Assembly (NCBI RefSeq): GCF_022458865.1
Contig: NZ_JAJNMU010000008.1
Location: 1 to 64,000, forward strand
From: Paenibacillus periandrae
GTDB taxonomy: Bacteria > Bacillota > Bacilli > Paenibacillales > NBRC-103111
Reading direction: 5' to 3'
Length of the DNA stretch: 64,000 nt
Below are positions 35,501 to 44,140 of the stretch, piece by piece (positions within the stretch are counted from its first letter, which is position 1; each line of letters opens with the position of its first letter). The translations under genes were made by a program, and so were the position numbers. Under the pieces are notes generated by a model that worked only from the letters and a program-made list of their open reading frames with translations, was not told the origin of the DNA and searched no databases.

Positions 35501-37690
35501 GGTAGAAGTTGTCGTACCATTCCCTAATTGACCAAACCCATTATCTCCCCAGGACCAAACTTTCCCATCACCAGTTAGAGCAATACTAAACGAGCTCCCT
35601 GCAACAACATCAACAACATCAGAGATCCCTTGGACTCTTGTAAGTGCATTTTGGTTTGCAGTATTTCCATTGCCCAACTGACCATACCCATTATTACCAG
35701 AAGCCCAAACAGTTCCATCAGAACGTATAGCTAGTTCATGCAACACACCTAATGAAATCTTAGTGCTGTCGACTATAGTTGATAGTGTAGGTACATTGGG
35801 GCTAGTAGATAACCCCCCGAGTTCTCCATAGTTGTTCGCCCCCCACCCATACACCGATCCATCAGAGCCAAGAGACATAGTATGATTAGATGATACTGAT
35901 ATTTGTGCGACTCTCGATATACTTCCCGATCTAGTAGGTGATGTCTTATCTACAGTAGTACCATCCCCTACCTGTCCATACGAATTGAAACCCCACGAAT
36001 ATACTGTCCCATCCAACTTAATCGCAGCAGTGTGATAGAGGCCTCCTTTAGCAGTCTTAACTGCTGTTAAACTTGGAACTTTTATCGGTGATGATTTACT
36101 TGAAGTACTGCCATCTCCTAATTGTCCGTGGGAATTATCCCCCCAAGAAAATAAAGAACCATCAGGTTGAACAGCTAAAGAATGATATGCACCTGCTCCA
36201 ATATCAACTACGTTGGTTAAAGATGAGATTTGTATCGGACTATTCCGTTGAATCTTGGTCCCATCACCTAGTTGTCCAAAGGAATTATCTCCCCACGCCC
36301 AGACAGTTCCATCATTTTTCAGAGCTAGATTGAAATTATAACCTGCCACTATTCGAATAATTCCGGTTAAGGAAGGGACCTGCATAGGTACAGAACTATT
36401 TGAGGTAGTACCATTTCCTAGTTGACCGTTATTATTTCTACCCCAAGCCCAAACAGTTCCGTTAGTCTTTAGGAGTAACCCGTGTGAGTACCCAGCCGCA
36501 ATATCCCCAGTTGAGGAAATCTCAGGGATATCTTGGTTTATCCAAGCAGTACTAATAACTGGAGTAGGTTTGGCATTTGTGGTACCATCACCTATCTGAC
36601 CAGAGGAATTATAAGGACCCCAACCCCAGAGTGATGTTCCGTCTAAGCTAAGAACCAGAAAATAGTCCCCACTTATACCAGCAGAAGCTGTTCTTGCTGT
36701 AGGAACAGAAGATAGTATTCCAGGAGATAGTTTCTCAGATCCAGCAGGATCTGCTACATATGTACCCCAATTATATACAGTCCCATCTGTAGTCAAAGCT
36801 ATTACACCGGTACCACCACCGTATATACTTGCCACATCGGATATCCCTGATAGTTTAACTGGAGAGGTCTTTACTACTTTTGTTCCATCCCCAATAGTGG
36901 AACTGGCAGGTCCCCAACCCCACACACTCCCGTCATTTTTAATTACATGCATAGACCCTGCATCCGTCGTTGCAAGAGCTTTTGTGCCGGATAAATTTGC
37001 AACTGCCGCGAAAGTGGTTTTAGCGGTGGTAGTTCCATCCCCCACATACTGTCCAGCTACTAGAACAGTTCCATCACTTTTCAATAAAAAAGTGGCATTA
37101 CTTGCTGCTGTTACTTGGATAATTCCTGATACTCCCGGAACAACTTGAGTAGGTATTAGGTTATTTGAAGTACTCCCATTACCAAGTTGCCCTGAAAAAT
37201 TATATCCCCATACCCAGACTGTGCCGTCCTTTTTTAAAACTACTGCATTATTACCGTTGGAAGAAATACTTTTTACATTATCAACCAGAGTTGATTTAGT
37301 AGGGATTGTACTTGACACACTAGTGTTACCATTTCCCAGCTGGCCTAAGTTATTAGCTCCCCAACTCCAAAGAGAGCCATCAGCCTCGACCGCATAACTA
37401 GTTGATCCAGCTGCAACTACGGAAACTACATTTTTAGGTCCTTTAACTTGAACATTACCCATAGTTGAAGTTGGAACCTCTCCACCTAATTGTCTCGATC
37501 CGTCACCACCCCAGGTAACAACTGTCCCATCTGACTTAAGAGCGATAGAGTGATAACTTCCGCTAGAGATCGCTGTTAAAGTGGGAATAACTGCCGCAGC
37601 TTTAGCCTTACTTGGCAAAACTCCAACCACCAAGCTTAAAAACATAATAATTGATAATACCATTGAAATATCCTTCTTTAACTTGCCCAT
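32576..37690 (-). CDS. Giant RCC1-repeat / cadherin-like / Fn3 / SLH surface protein
   Basis: 1704 residues. Signal peptide ~1-32. Residues ~35-740 contain about fourteen RCC1-type repeats (e.g. LKNDGTVWAWGDNSFGQLGD), forming one or two seven-bladed propellers. Then a fibronectin-III domain (~755-850), three cadherin-like beta-sandwich domains (~860-1160; each ends in an ITVSV..GT-KNY motif), two more Fn3 domains, and a Gly/Ser/Pro linker (~1436-1520). Three SLH domains (~1523-1704; GYPDSTFRPDSNITRAEF) anchor it to pyruvylated wall polymer. GGAGGACGGAG precedes ATG. Likely an adhesin or enzyme-like S-layer-associated protein; the ligand is unknown. Confidence 0.9.
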   Translation of the reverse strand: MGKLKKDISMVLSIIMFLSLVVGVLPSKAKAAAVIPTLTAISSGSYHSIALKSDGTVVTWGGDGSRQLGGEVPTSTMGNVQVKGPKNVVSVVAAGSTSYAVEADGSLWSWGANNLGQLGNGNTSVSSTIPTKSTLVDNVKSISSNGNNAVVLKKDGTVWVWGYNFSGQLGNGSTSNNLIPTQVVPGVSGIIQVTAASNATFLLKSDGTVLVAGQYVGDGTTTAKTTFAAVANLSGTKALATTDAGSMHVIKNDGSVWGWGPASSTIGDGTKVVKTSPVKLSGISDVASIYGGGTGVIALTTDGTVYNWGTYVADPAGSEKLSPGILSSVPTARTASAGISGDYFLVLSLDGTSLWGWGPYNSSGQIGDGTTNAKPTPVISTAWINQDIPEISSTGDIAAGYSHGLLLKTNGTVWAWGRNNNGQLGNGTTSNSSVPMQVPSLTGIIRIVAGYNFNLALKNDGTVWAWGDNSFGQLGDGTKIQRNSPIQISSLTNVVDIGAGAYHSLAVQPDGSLFSWGDNSHGQLGDGSTSSKSSPIKVPSLTAVKTAKGGLYHTAAIKLDGTVYSWGFNSYGQVGDGTTVDKTSPTRSGSISRVAQISVSSNHTMSLGSDGSVYGWGANNYGELGGLSTSPNVPTLSTIVDSTKISLGVLHELAIRSDGTVWASGNNGYGQLGNGNTANQNALTRVQGISDVVDVVAGSSFSIALTGDGKVWSWGDNGFGQLGNGTTTSTGNPTALSGDLNSGGSGAGTSLSAPAEFSATDNNTSVALSWTTVPLASSYQIIRNGVLITTGSGTSFNDTTVTPGVTYTYAVIASNSTTSSSAKLLTITPGTGSGTVNAGSGGTGGSGGGTPTLSTINNLTSLNVSGVTLSPTFSKTTVGYSSTSSTSANSVTVTAVVEDAGSSIKIGNNPQASGVASAPIALVAGPNVITVSVTSAAGTIKNYSVTVIKTLSNVADLSSIFAEGMSISPTFNRNTTSYASSVSNSVDRVRFTVGSYSIYSTIEINGIPVSANITSNYFPLDNGANTFTIAVTAQDGTVKNYIHTITRAGESSNTNLISVSFGGLSVSPSFSPSVTSYVINAPEAVETFSVLAFKSDVNASITVNGLPATSGINLGPLPLISGINTVIVQVQAQNGTTKVYTFLINRGAAAAAKPDISNPILINFRAINVTKTSARLEWNVVTRADSYSVSPLGGSSTVTSNTYLDLTGLSKETTYEYTLVAKNSAGEAIPIATTFKTLGDPPAPPTNFRLVSNYFDALTMSWDVSSGASTYMMMRESTKKVYEGIPSVFKDQTVTASTYYDYLLYAKNDYGMSTPVSLSATTPAAPAIVVSEPQMAAGKITIDFEVITGAIEYHWNRNPHWAYILNDDGTYHRTYDNAVTGETKDLGNVSITNGKLPFVEEGLAVGPVNYKLTAVVKNADGTTSTTPPLFIDGTVTEPTPTAPPTTGGGSSGGSSGGSYGGGSGGGGGSGLADPAAAPAPVTDPGTTPQPTTKDLGYVGNIFDTSVYKHSCSREDLALSSALLDTNGHWSNSHITKLVTKGIIDGYPDSTFRPDSNITRAEFTTLVVKALCLDISEFRDIFGDVKSDDWFSPWVITAQVNGIVEGVSTDRFNPGALITRQEMATIVSRAFEKRKALIQLDSSDSEILSKFVDKNSISEWAVSHVKLLYKNNIMMGRTESTIDSTSNGSRAETAALLERVLYPSK

Positions 37691-37882
37691 GTTTCTCCGT
37701 CCTCCATTTACAATAAGTCTACGTATCGTCTGATATTTTAAATAAATGTCATCAAAATAATTTATTTGTGGGAAACCACTTGGTCACCCTAGTGCCACCT
37801 TTGTTGGTTACCTATCGCTTAAAGATCATAAACTTTTAATACCCGAAGATAATACACCTCCTTAACAGTAATACATACAACC

Positions 37883-38527
37883 TTAATCCCTTTCCCACAA
37901 ATTTGAGGTGGGATATACACGATCCTCATTTATGGTTACTTCAACGTGATATTTACGTTGCGATAGATTTATTTCTTTTAATATTCTATTAAGTTCAGCA
38001 ACAAGTTCCCATGATTCCATTAGCCCCTTGATCTGGAAATATAACACATTCGCGTCATCAGCCACTAAATCACTTAGAGACAACCAAGACTCTTCTTCTT
38101 GCTCAATAACTGTTCGACCCGATTGTTCATTTGAATGGGATGTATCCATACAAGATTCATCATCATCTGTTTCAATCATAGGGATATCCATCTCATTTAG
38201 AACGAAATTCAATTCATCAATGGTACCAACGGACCACGCATTGAAAATATCTTCTAAAAAAAATCTCTCCTGCCATTCAGACCAACACCGTAAACGGACA
38301 TCAATCGGTAGGTGTTTTAGTTGCTCTATGGAGATGACTGTTTCATAAATATTATAGCTTGGCTTGTTCTCACATTGCGTATACTCCATCTGCTGTTTTT
38401 TTGACATGAAGGAATAGGCAGTTACCATCCCTCTTCTCCTGCCCTTGACTCTCGCAAAAGCTCCATTGGCAGCTCGCTTCTTTGACTTACTATCGTCGGA
38501 AAATACCTTACCTATATCTTCAGACAA
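37883..38527 (-). CDS. Hypothetical protein
   Basis: 214 residues from TTG 38527, chosen because AAGGAGGGAT lies five bases upstream and abolishes the ATG at 38551 as a start. Basic N-terminus (KKRAANGAFARVKGRRRGM), then a helical middle (QQMEYTQ..LPIDVRLRCWSEWQERFF), an acidic central region and a mixed C-terminus. The basic segment suggests nucleic-acid binding. Not recognised. Confidence 0.5.
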   Translation of the reverse strand: MSEDIGKVFSDDSKSKKRAANGAFARVKGRRRGMVTAYSFMSKKQQMEYTQCENKPSYNIYETVISIEQLKHLPIDVRLRCWSEWQERFFLEDIFNAWSVGTIDELNFVLNEMDIPMIETDDDESCMDTSHSNEQSGRTVIEQEEESWLSLSDLVADDANVLYFQIKGLMESWELVAELNRILKEINLSQRKYHVEVTINEDRVYPTSNLWERD

Positions 38528-38705
38528 CTTTATCCCTCCTTCAAACCGCATATGTTTCGCGTAGGAAAGACAGAGTCAAGGCACCCGCAGACTTTCCACA
38601 ATGTTACAATAACTTCAGTTATACCAAACTTTCGTCTGAACATCGAAGTAATATAAACTACATTGAAATGTTTGATTATTCCTCACTTTACATTATGAGA
38701 TTAAA

Positions 38706-40295
38706 TCATTTATCGTTTGCTTTTAGCGCATTTCGGAGTGCGTCCTGAGCTTTTTTTACATCAGATTTCAAATTGTTTTGTATTTTCTTTAGCTCATCTT
38801 TTGATATAATCTGAACAACACCACTTTTTATCGATTCTAATAGCGATGATCCAAGATTAATTACTCGGTCCGATAATTGATCAATGGTCTTGGTATCAAA
38901 TTTCCCTAAAGCAATCATTGTTTGTATGTCTTGCCCTTCCTTGGCTACATTCGCATTCCCTGTAGACTCACCTAATTTTTGAAGCTCTGTCGCATTCCGT
39001 ACCGTACTCTTCAGACTTTCATAATATTGCATGAGATACGGATAAACCTTTTTCGTTTTTTCTACTACAGTCAGGGCAGCACCCCAAGTTATTTCTCTTC
39101 CTTTCATGTCACTTTCTTCAAAAACTCCGAAATCAGCGAGTGTAAAACTGGTTTTTCCCCCATCCAAATTCAATGCCCGCTCCAGCCACTTAACTACATC
39201 TTCTGAGGTTACTATCTTTCCTGGTTCTAATTTTCCGTCCACAAGGTCATTCGCTGCAAGAATACCCTTTTCGAGAGCATAATCAACTATCTTTTGTACA
39301 TCTTCATTTTGTAACACATTACTAACTGTTTTAGCTAAAAGGACATATCGAAACTTTGGAAACAAGGCTTCCAACAAGAGGTGAAGGAACACTTCTCTTG
39401 TTATGTATTCATTCATTTGAACATTCCCCATCGTAACCCCAAGACCTGCTACCTTTTGCTGAAGACTGGCTTGAGATATTCCATCTCCTATAGGAGTAAC
39501 GTATGACCACACTCCACGATTCGCTTCTTTTGCTTTATTCTCTAAAATCGTAAACAGTTGCTTCCATGGATGTTCTTCCGCCTCCACAAGTCCGTACCCT
39601 CGTGCAATGAAAATAGCATTAATAAAAGTCCCATCCTCCAAAAATAAGTACCCCTTCAAGCGATTATAAGGATCTGTTCCGGACTCCATGGAAACATGGA
39701 TGTATTTGCCCTGGAGTTGCTTTATTTCTTTGAGGGCCTTTTCTTTCATGTTGGGATTCACTTGAATACCAAGTAAAGTTATTTTCACCTTACTATCATT
39801 TACTGAAATGAGTATGGTTTGTTCGTCAATTACTTCAATTACCTTGACTCGATCCGTTTTCAACGAATCAATGGTGATCGTCCTTGTAAGCTCTTCCCAT
39901 CCTACAAGTGAGCCAGCTGCTTCACTTACAAATCGGAGTGGTACAAGAGTTAGGTCATTTTGAAGAAATGGAGCAACGGGGAGATTCACTGTTGTCGTCT
40001 TATTTAACTGAGCTGTAGTTCTACCTATTTGAAGATTAATTTCTTGGCCATCACGAACTGCATGGATGATTTGTTCTTGGTTATTCCAATTCACCTCAAA
40101 CCCTAAACGTTCAAATATGCCACGCATAGGTACCATCGTTGAACCGTCTGCAATTGTGGCGAACTTGCCAAAATCAAGATCATTACCATCCATATAGATG
40201 GAATTAACTCCTGAAGGGATTGAAGCTTTCGCAGTCCCACCCAACAACAACGAGAAAACCAGTACACCCGTCATTGCCTTTTGTACCATGCTCAT
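38706..40295 (-). CDS. Copper-amine-oxidase-N domain fused to degenerate thermonuclease-like domain
   Basis: 529 residues. Signal peptide 1-24. Residues ~30-145 carry the domain repeats STMVPMRGIFERLGFEVNW and LTLVPLRFVSEAAGSLVGW. Residues ~150-275 align with the staphylococcal-nuclease fold (VKVIEVIDEQTILISVNDS, then YNRLKGYLFLEDGTF and ARGYGLVEAEE..ANRGVW), but the DGD and the two catalytic Arg/Glu positions are changed, so nuclease activity is unlikely. The C-terminal half (~285-529) contains SLH-like helical segments (YITREVFLHLLLEALF) and coiled coil. Probably a wall-associated binding protein. Confidence 0.65.
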   Translation of the reverse strand: MSMVQKAMTGVLVFSLLLGGTAKASIPSGVNSIYMDGNDLDFGKFATIADGSTMVPMRGIFERLGFEVNWNNQEQIIHAVRDGQEINLQIGRTTAQLNKTTTVNLPVAPFLQNDLTLVPLRFVSEAAGSLVGWEELTRTITIDSLKTDRVKVIEVIDEQTILISVNDSKVKITLLGIQVNPNMKEKALKEIKQLQGKYIHVSMESGTDPYNRLKGYLFLEDGTFINAIFIARGYGLVEAEEHPWKQLFTILENKAKEANRGVWSYVTPIGDGISQASLQQKVAGLGVTMGNVQMNEYITREVFLHLLLEALFPKFRYVLLAKTVSNVLQNEDVQKIVDYALEKGILAANDLVDGKLEPGKIVTSEDVVKWLERALNLDGGKTSFTLADFGVFEESDMKGREITWGAALTVVEKTKKVYPYLMQYYESLKSTVRNATELQKLGESTGNANVAKEGQDIQTMIALGKFDTKTIDQLSDRVINLGSSLLESIKSGVVQIISKDELKKIQNNLKSDVKKAQDALRNALKANDK

Positions 40296-40555
40296 ACTCT
40301 TCCTCCAATTAGATACAATTTACATGTTATTTAGGATGAGAATCTTAATCCGTTTATTCCCCGCTTCCACGGCTAACTCGAATCCTTCAAATCGACTATT
40401 TCTTTTACTCTATTTTCTATAGCGTAACATATTAAAAATAATTCGAGAATCAAACCACAAGGAACGTGCACCATCATCTCTCCTTATTTCTCGAAACGAA
40501 TGAACTACAGTAAACTATTTACAATCACATACTATATTTGAAAGGAGTGACCGCG
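40296..40555. other. Divergent spacer
   Basis: No gene. Separates the minus-strand nuclease-like gene and the plus-strand small membrane gene; should contain both promoters, which cannot be pinned down. Confidence 0.3.
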
Positions 40556-40756
40556 TTGAAATTACCCATACCAAGCTTTCGTTTTCTTTCCGCCTCTCTA
40601 TTCGTTATAAGTCTAGTACTCTTCACAACAGGATTCTTCGTTCCTTTAACAGGAACTATTCCATCTTTTTTACTCGGATCGGGTATTTCTGCTTTCATAT
40701 CTTCTATTCTCTTGTTCTTTATCCAAGATATTAAAACAATCAAATCTTCGTCATAA
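40556..40756 (+). CDS. Small two-helix membrane protein
   Basis: 66 residues from TTG 40556, placed by the AAAGGAGTGA 5-10 bases upstream (the open frame itself starts at an earlier TTG). Two hydrophobic segments, ~10-30 and ~38-55, separated by a short Pro-Gly loop. Unrecognised; may be a small regulator or holin-sized peptide. Confidence 0.5.
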   Translation: MKLPIPSFRFLSASLFVISLVLFTTGFFVPLTGTIPSFLLGSGISAFISSILLFFIQDIKTIKSSS

Positions 40757-40844
40757 ATCATAAAAATGCTTTTCGGATTTATGATAGAAAGCAATGCTCA
40801 TTTCAATCATTCCGAATGGAAAAATTGTAAAGGTTGGGGATTCC

Positions 40845-41258
40845 ATGAGTAAAGTTGAACTAAGTAAAATTTGTCCCAAATGTAAAAGACTCAACCATCA
40901 AGATGATGCACGTTTTTGTATCATTTGTGGAGCTGAGCTAAAAAATGAACCGTTAAGAGAATTTTATTTGAGCCTTGGAGTTCCCGATAGAAAAATATCA
41001 TTAGAACAAAACGATCCGTGTAAACTTTCTGGATTTTTTCCGTTCTTTCTACGAAAGATAGACCCATTCAATAATTTACTTCATGCAATTACATTGCATG
41101 ATTACCCGAAAGGGACTCTGCTTTCTGTAGAAATACCAAAAAAATCACCAATAGCTGATAAATCGGAAGAGATTATTATGACGGATTCTCTTCTAGAAGG
41201 CTTAATCAGTCAGGGTTTTGAATGGCTTCATCATTCAGAAATGTCTACTATGTGGTAA
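40845..41258 (+). CDS. Zinc-ribbon protein
   Basis: 137 residues. ATG 40845 is chosen because GGGGA lies 5 bases upstream. Residues ~9-32 form a zinc ribbon (CPKCKRLNHQDDARFCIICG), followed by a globular domain of ~100 residues without known motifs. Zinc-ribbon leaders like this are common in membrane-associated and regulatory proteins of Bacillota. Function unknown. Confidence 0.55.
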   Translation: MSKVELSKICPKCKRLNHQDDARFCIICGAELKNEPLREFYLSLGVPDRKISLEQNDPCKLSGFFPFFLRKIDPFNNLLHAITLHDYPKGTLLSVEIPKKSPIADKSEEIIMTDSLLEGLISQGFEWLHHSEMSTMW

Positions 41259-41389
41259 ATCGAAGTTTGCACTGGAAAATTGAATTACTTTATTACCTCA
41301 TACAATTTGATTAGCCTCATCATGTCTCACGTCACATGTCGAGAATATGCTGATGAAAAATAATTTTTTTCAAAAAAGGGAGAGCTACA

Positions 41390-42196
41390 ATGACTCATTC
41401 AGGTAAATTTGATATTACCCTCGGTACCAATATGATAACTGATACAAAAGTAGTTTTAAGCGAGGAAGGACGTTACTTACATGAAATCCTGGCTGTTCCA
41501 AAAACGAACAGTGATTCTGTGGTTGAGACTTTGCAGCGGGTTGAGCAAGATATTGAAAAACTCGCTTCAGGACAAGTAGCCGGAATTTTCATCCTATCGG
41601 AAACTGCCGAGGTTATTGAGGAGTTACTTCGTACTGCACGCAAACACGGAGTTGAACCTAAGAAAATATACGAGCTTACGCCATTGCTTTCACGTTTCGA
41701 TGACCCGAACAAAACCAGTAACATCATTTCAAAAGTGATGAAAGATGGAGGGCTTGTTGTCGTTGAAGCCACTGATTCGATGGAACCATTTTTTAAAAAT
41801 AGAATCATCCATCAGTTCCTTCAGCTGTTTTCAACAAGCACCTTTCAACGTCCAACAGAACAACGCATTCCTGTCTATTTAACCATTCAATCAAGTGCTG
41901 CATTTCAATCACAGGAAATGTTGAGAGTTTTTGCACTTGGCCGTTCATTCCATGTAGGCATCTGTCTTATCATTGATCTTTTTCAGGACTACAATCAAAA
42001 CAAATTCGTCCTTCCCAATATTCGCAACTACACTGCCTATTACCATGAAGATCCTGCAGATCGAGAAATAATCGCTAAACTTCTCAGAGTTGAACCACAT
42101 TTGCTTGGTAGTGATTATTTTAAACCTGGTACTGCTTACTGCAGGTACTACGAACCACATCAAGGCGTTAGAGAATGTATTTCCATTCAACCATAA
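41390..42196 (+). CDS. Degenerate VirD4/HerA-type ATPase-like protein
   Basis: 268 residues, AAAGGGAGAG upstream. Its architecture follows VirD4/TraG/HerA ATPases: LGTNMITDTKVVL (the 'lGt..g..v.l' lead-in), HEILAVPKTNSDS where HxxxxGxTGxGKS is expected (~31-43), then EQDIEKLASGQVAGIFILSE replacing 'DPxGD' (~52-71), the Walker B position (PVYLTIQ instead of hhhhDE, ~161-167), a 'hAxGRSxxVGICLIIDLFQ' block (~181-199) and N..NYTAYY. Walker A Lys and Walker B Asp/Glu are absent, so it should not hydrolyse ATP. Possibly a regulator or subunit of conjugation machinery that is not in this window. Confidence 0.5.
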   Translation: MTHSGKFDITLGTNMITDTKVVLSEEGRYLHEILAVPKTNSDSVVETLQRVEQDIEKLASGQVAGIFILSETAEVIEELLRTARKHGVEPKKIYELTPLLSRFDDPNKTSNIISKVMKDGGLVVVEATDSMEPFFKNRIIHQFLQLFSTSTFQRPTEQRIPVYLTIQSSAAFQSQEMLRVFALGRSFHVGICLIIDLFQDYNQNKFVLPNIRNYTAYYHEDPADREIIAKLLRVEPHLLGSDYFKPGTAYCRYYEPHQGVRECISIQP

Positions 42197-42219
42197 ATAA
42201 CTTTAAAGGAGTAACACTA

Positions 42220-42690
42220 ATGAAACATTCCACAATAATCGCGACATCGATTTTAACTTTTTTCATGGTTTTGACCAGTTCTGTTTTCGCTGCAACTGAG
42301 GAACCAACAAAAACCTTAAACCTAAGTTCTATATCTACAAACCAGACAGCTCAGATTGTTTCCACAGATGCATTTAATGGAATGCACATCCCTGCAGTTT
42401 TTGTAGATGAAACCCTCTATGTGAAGGCAGATAGTTCTGCTGGATTTACTGATGGTAGATGGAGCATGATACAGAGTGAAAACATAGAACGAGTCATCAT
42501 CTCTTCAGATGTAACGGTATTTGTAGGCGAAAATGCCCGGATAGCTGCATATGGAGAACTTGTACCATTGAGTCCAGCTGTGATAGAACAAATGATAAAA
42601 GGATATTATCCTGTACGTTTAGTTTATGAGTTAGCTGGCTATCAAGTGTTGTATAATCAAACCTATCAGGATGTTTCAATCATTCAATAA
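42220..42690 (+). CDS. Small secreted protein with degenerate copper-amine-oxidase-N-like domain
   Basis: 156 residues. ATG 42220 has AAAGGAG 8 bases upstream and opens a signal peptide (MKHSTIIATSILTFFMVLTS, cleavage near FAA-T). The C-terminal region YPVRLVYELAGYQVLYNQTY resembles the second repeat of copper-amine-oxidase-N domains. Start 24 bases after the VirD4-like gene, so the two are probably co-transcribed. Function unknown. Confidence 0.6.
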   Translation: MKHSTIIATSILTFFMVLTSSVFAATEEPTKTLNLSSISTNQTAQIVSTDAFNGMHIPAVFVDETLYVKADSSAGFTDGRWSMIQSENIERVIISSDVTVFVGENARIAAYGELVPLSPAVIEQMIKGYYPVRLVYELAGYQVLYNQTYQDVSIIQ

Positions 42691-42714
42691 GTTCCAGTTT
42701 TAGTTGTAGTAATG

Positions 42715-42746
42715 GAGCGAGACACTTTAATCAGAGGTGTCCGCTC
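42715..42746 (+). terminator. Terminator after the small secreted protein
   Basis: gagcg-a-gacac (42715-42725) pairs with gtgtccgctc (42737-42746), followed by TTTGCTATTGTTTG. It closes the plus-strand unit that begins at 41390. Confidence 0.65.
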
Positions 42747-42861
42747 TTTGCTATTGTTTGCGACTTTGTGAGGATGCCAGTGACACTAATGGACCAACAA
42801 TGTATTTACAGAAATCCATGTTCAAATAGAGTTATGTGGTGAATTTGTGTCACTTGAAAAT

Positions 42862-43336
42862 GCACAAATGTGCCTACTTACTATTTGAAGAGAGGAATTA
42901 TTTAATGGGTGCAGACATATGGAGCTTTAAGGAATATAAAATCGTTCCAGAATACGGTGAGTATAGGCTTGAAACTATCGGGGAAAAGGCATTAATTTAC
43001 GGGGATAGTATTCATTCGAAATTTGATCATTTACTCGAAGAGCAAGGGATAGATGGATGGTTTCAACTTATTCCATACTTGCATGATTATAATTTCGATG
43101 CGCTTGATGAACGACAAAAAGTGGCATTTGAGGGGTGGATTTTTGATCAACCTCAAAAGGGATTAGCTTTTATTAAAGAATGGAATGTACTAGAAATAAT
43201 CCAGGCTCATTTGCCCGATAAGTTAGAATATATTCAATCTCTTTATGCATATTGGAGTGAGGGATATTATCTCTACTTTGATTATTAAATTAGTAACAAC
43301 AATGTAGGGAGATTTGTGTTGTTGGCACATTTGTGT
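42862..43336 (+). promoter_or_regulatory. Two gcaca-nn-tgtgc-type sites
   Basis: gcacaaatgtgc at 42862-42873 and gcacatttgtgt at 43325-43336 form near-palindromes, each next to the shared string atttgtgtca. They lie ~30 bases and ~90 bases before the ribosome sites of the genes at 42905 and 43426. Candidate operators of a common regulator. Confidence 0.35.
42905..43288 (+). CDS. Hypothetical protein
   Basis: 127 residues. ATG 42905 is chosen for GAGAGGA 8 bases upstream. Soluble, rich in aromatic and acidic residues (WSFKEYKIVPEYGEYRLETI), no motif recognised. Followed by a small membrane protein gene under a similar upstream motif. Confidence 0.45.
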   Translation: MGADIWSFKEYKIVPEYGEYRLETIGEKALIYGDSIHSKFDHLLEEQGIDGWFQLIPYLHDYNFDALDERQKVAFEGWIFDQPQKGLAFIKEWNVLEIIQAHLPDKLEYIQSLYAYWSEGYYLYFDY

Positions 43337-43425
43337 CATTAGACATTATTAAGACCGTAAAAAAATCATTAATCTTTATGGCAAAATGAAATGAGAAGTA
43401 ACATTTTGAATAGGGAGTGTTCATA

Positions 43426-43866
43426 ATGAAAACCTTATCAAAAGCAGCTATAACTTTAGTAGTTGTAACATACCCACTTTTTCTACTTGCAGGTTTTATG
43501 AAGGGGACTTTAACTATTTGGACATTTTTGCTGTCACTGTTGCTGGCAGCTAGTGTAATAGTGCTGATTTATTTTATTTCAAGAATCGAGTTTAAGATAC
43601 CGATGGAAAAAGAACATAAAACGCTTGGTTTGACCATTCATAGCGATACAGAACTTATGTTTAATCCCTTTAAAGAATATTGTAGGTTGAAAAAGTTGGA
43701 TTTTGGTACCACAGTTGAAGAGTGGATGTATATGAACCATTCCTATGATGGTATTTATTATTACAAAAATTCGAGAACCAGGTGTTATATGCTGATTTCA
43801 GAAAAAGGAAAAGTGATCAATGAAAGATTTGAAGCATTAAAAGAAAATGTGAAAAAGTGGTTTTGA
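43426..43866 (+). CDS. Small two-helix membrane protein with cytoplasmic domain
   Basis: 146 residues. ATG 43426 has GGGAG 8 bases upstream. Membrane helices ~7-27 and ~32-52, then a ~90-residue soluble domain (WMYMNHSYDGIYYYKNSRTR). Not recognised. The rest of the interval to 44140 contains nothing supported. Confidence 0.45.
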   Translation: MKTLSKAAITLVVVTYPLFLLAGFMKGTLTIWTFLLSLLLAASVIVLIYFISRIEFKIPMEKEHKTLGLTIHSDTELMFNPFKEYCRLKKLDFGTTVEEWMYMNHSYDGIYYYKNSRTRCYMLISEKGKVINERFEALKENVKKWF

Positions 43867-44140
43867 AATGAGATATGAATTTTCAGACTCGGATAAATTG
43901 CTTTTGAAAGCTACTATGAGTTCTTATGGTTGGGTTGTACCATCTGAAATACAGTAATCAGTATAATAATTCTCTTGAATCTTAATTGGCCTATACTGTT
44001 TATCGTGCAACTGGTGTGAACGTAACAAAGATTGAATCTCTTTTACTCAAGTGGGTATGACATTTTGCGTTTGGATGTCTACTTTTGGGAATATTACCGC
44101 ATCGAAGTTAGGAGGCTAAATAATAACTGTGGAGGATTCT

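Noticed and set aside
32576..37690. Periodic repeats that could suggest a CRISPR array
   Set aside because: The periodicity is ~150 bases, in frame, and encodes RCC1 repeats; there are no short identical repeats with unique spacers.
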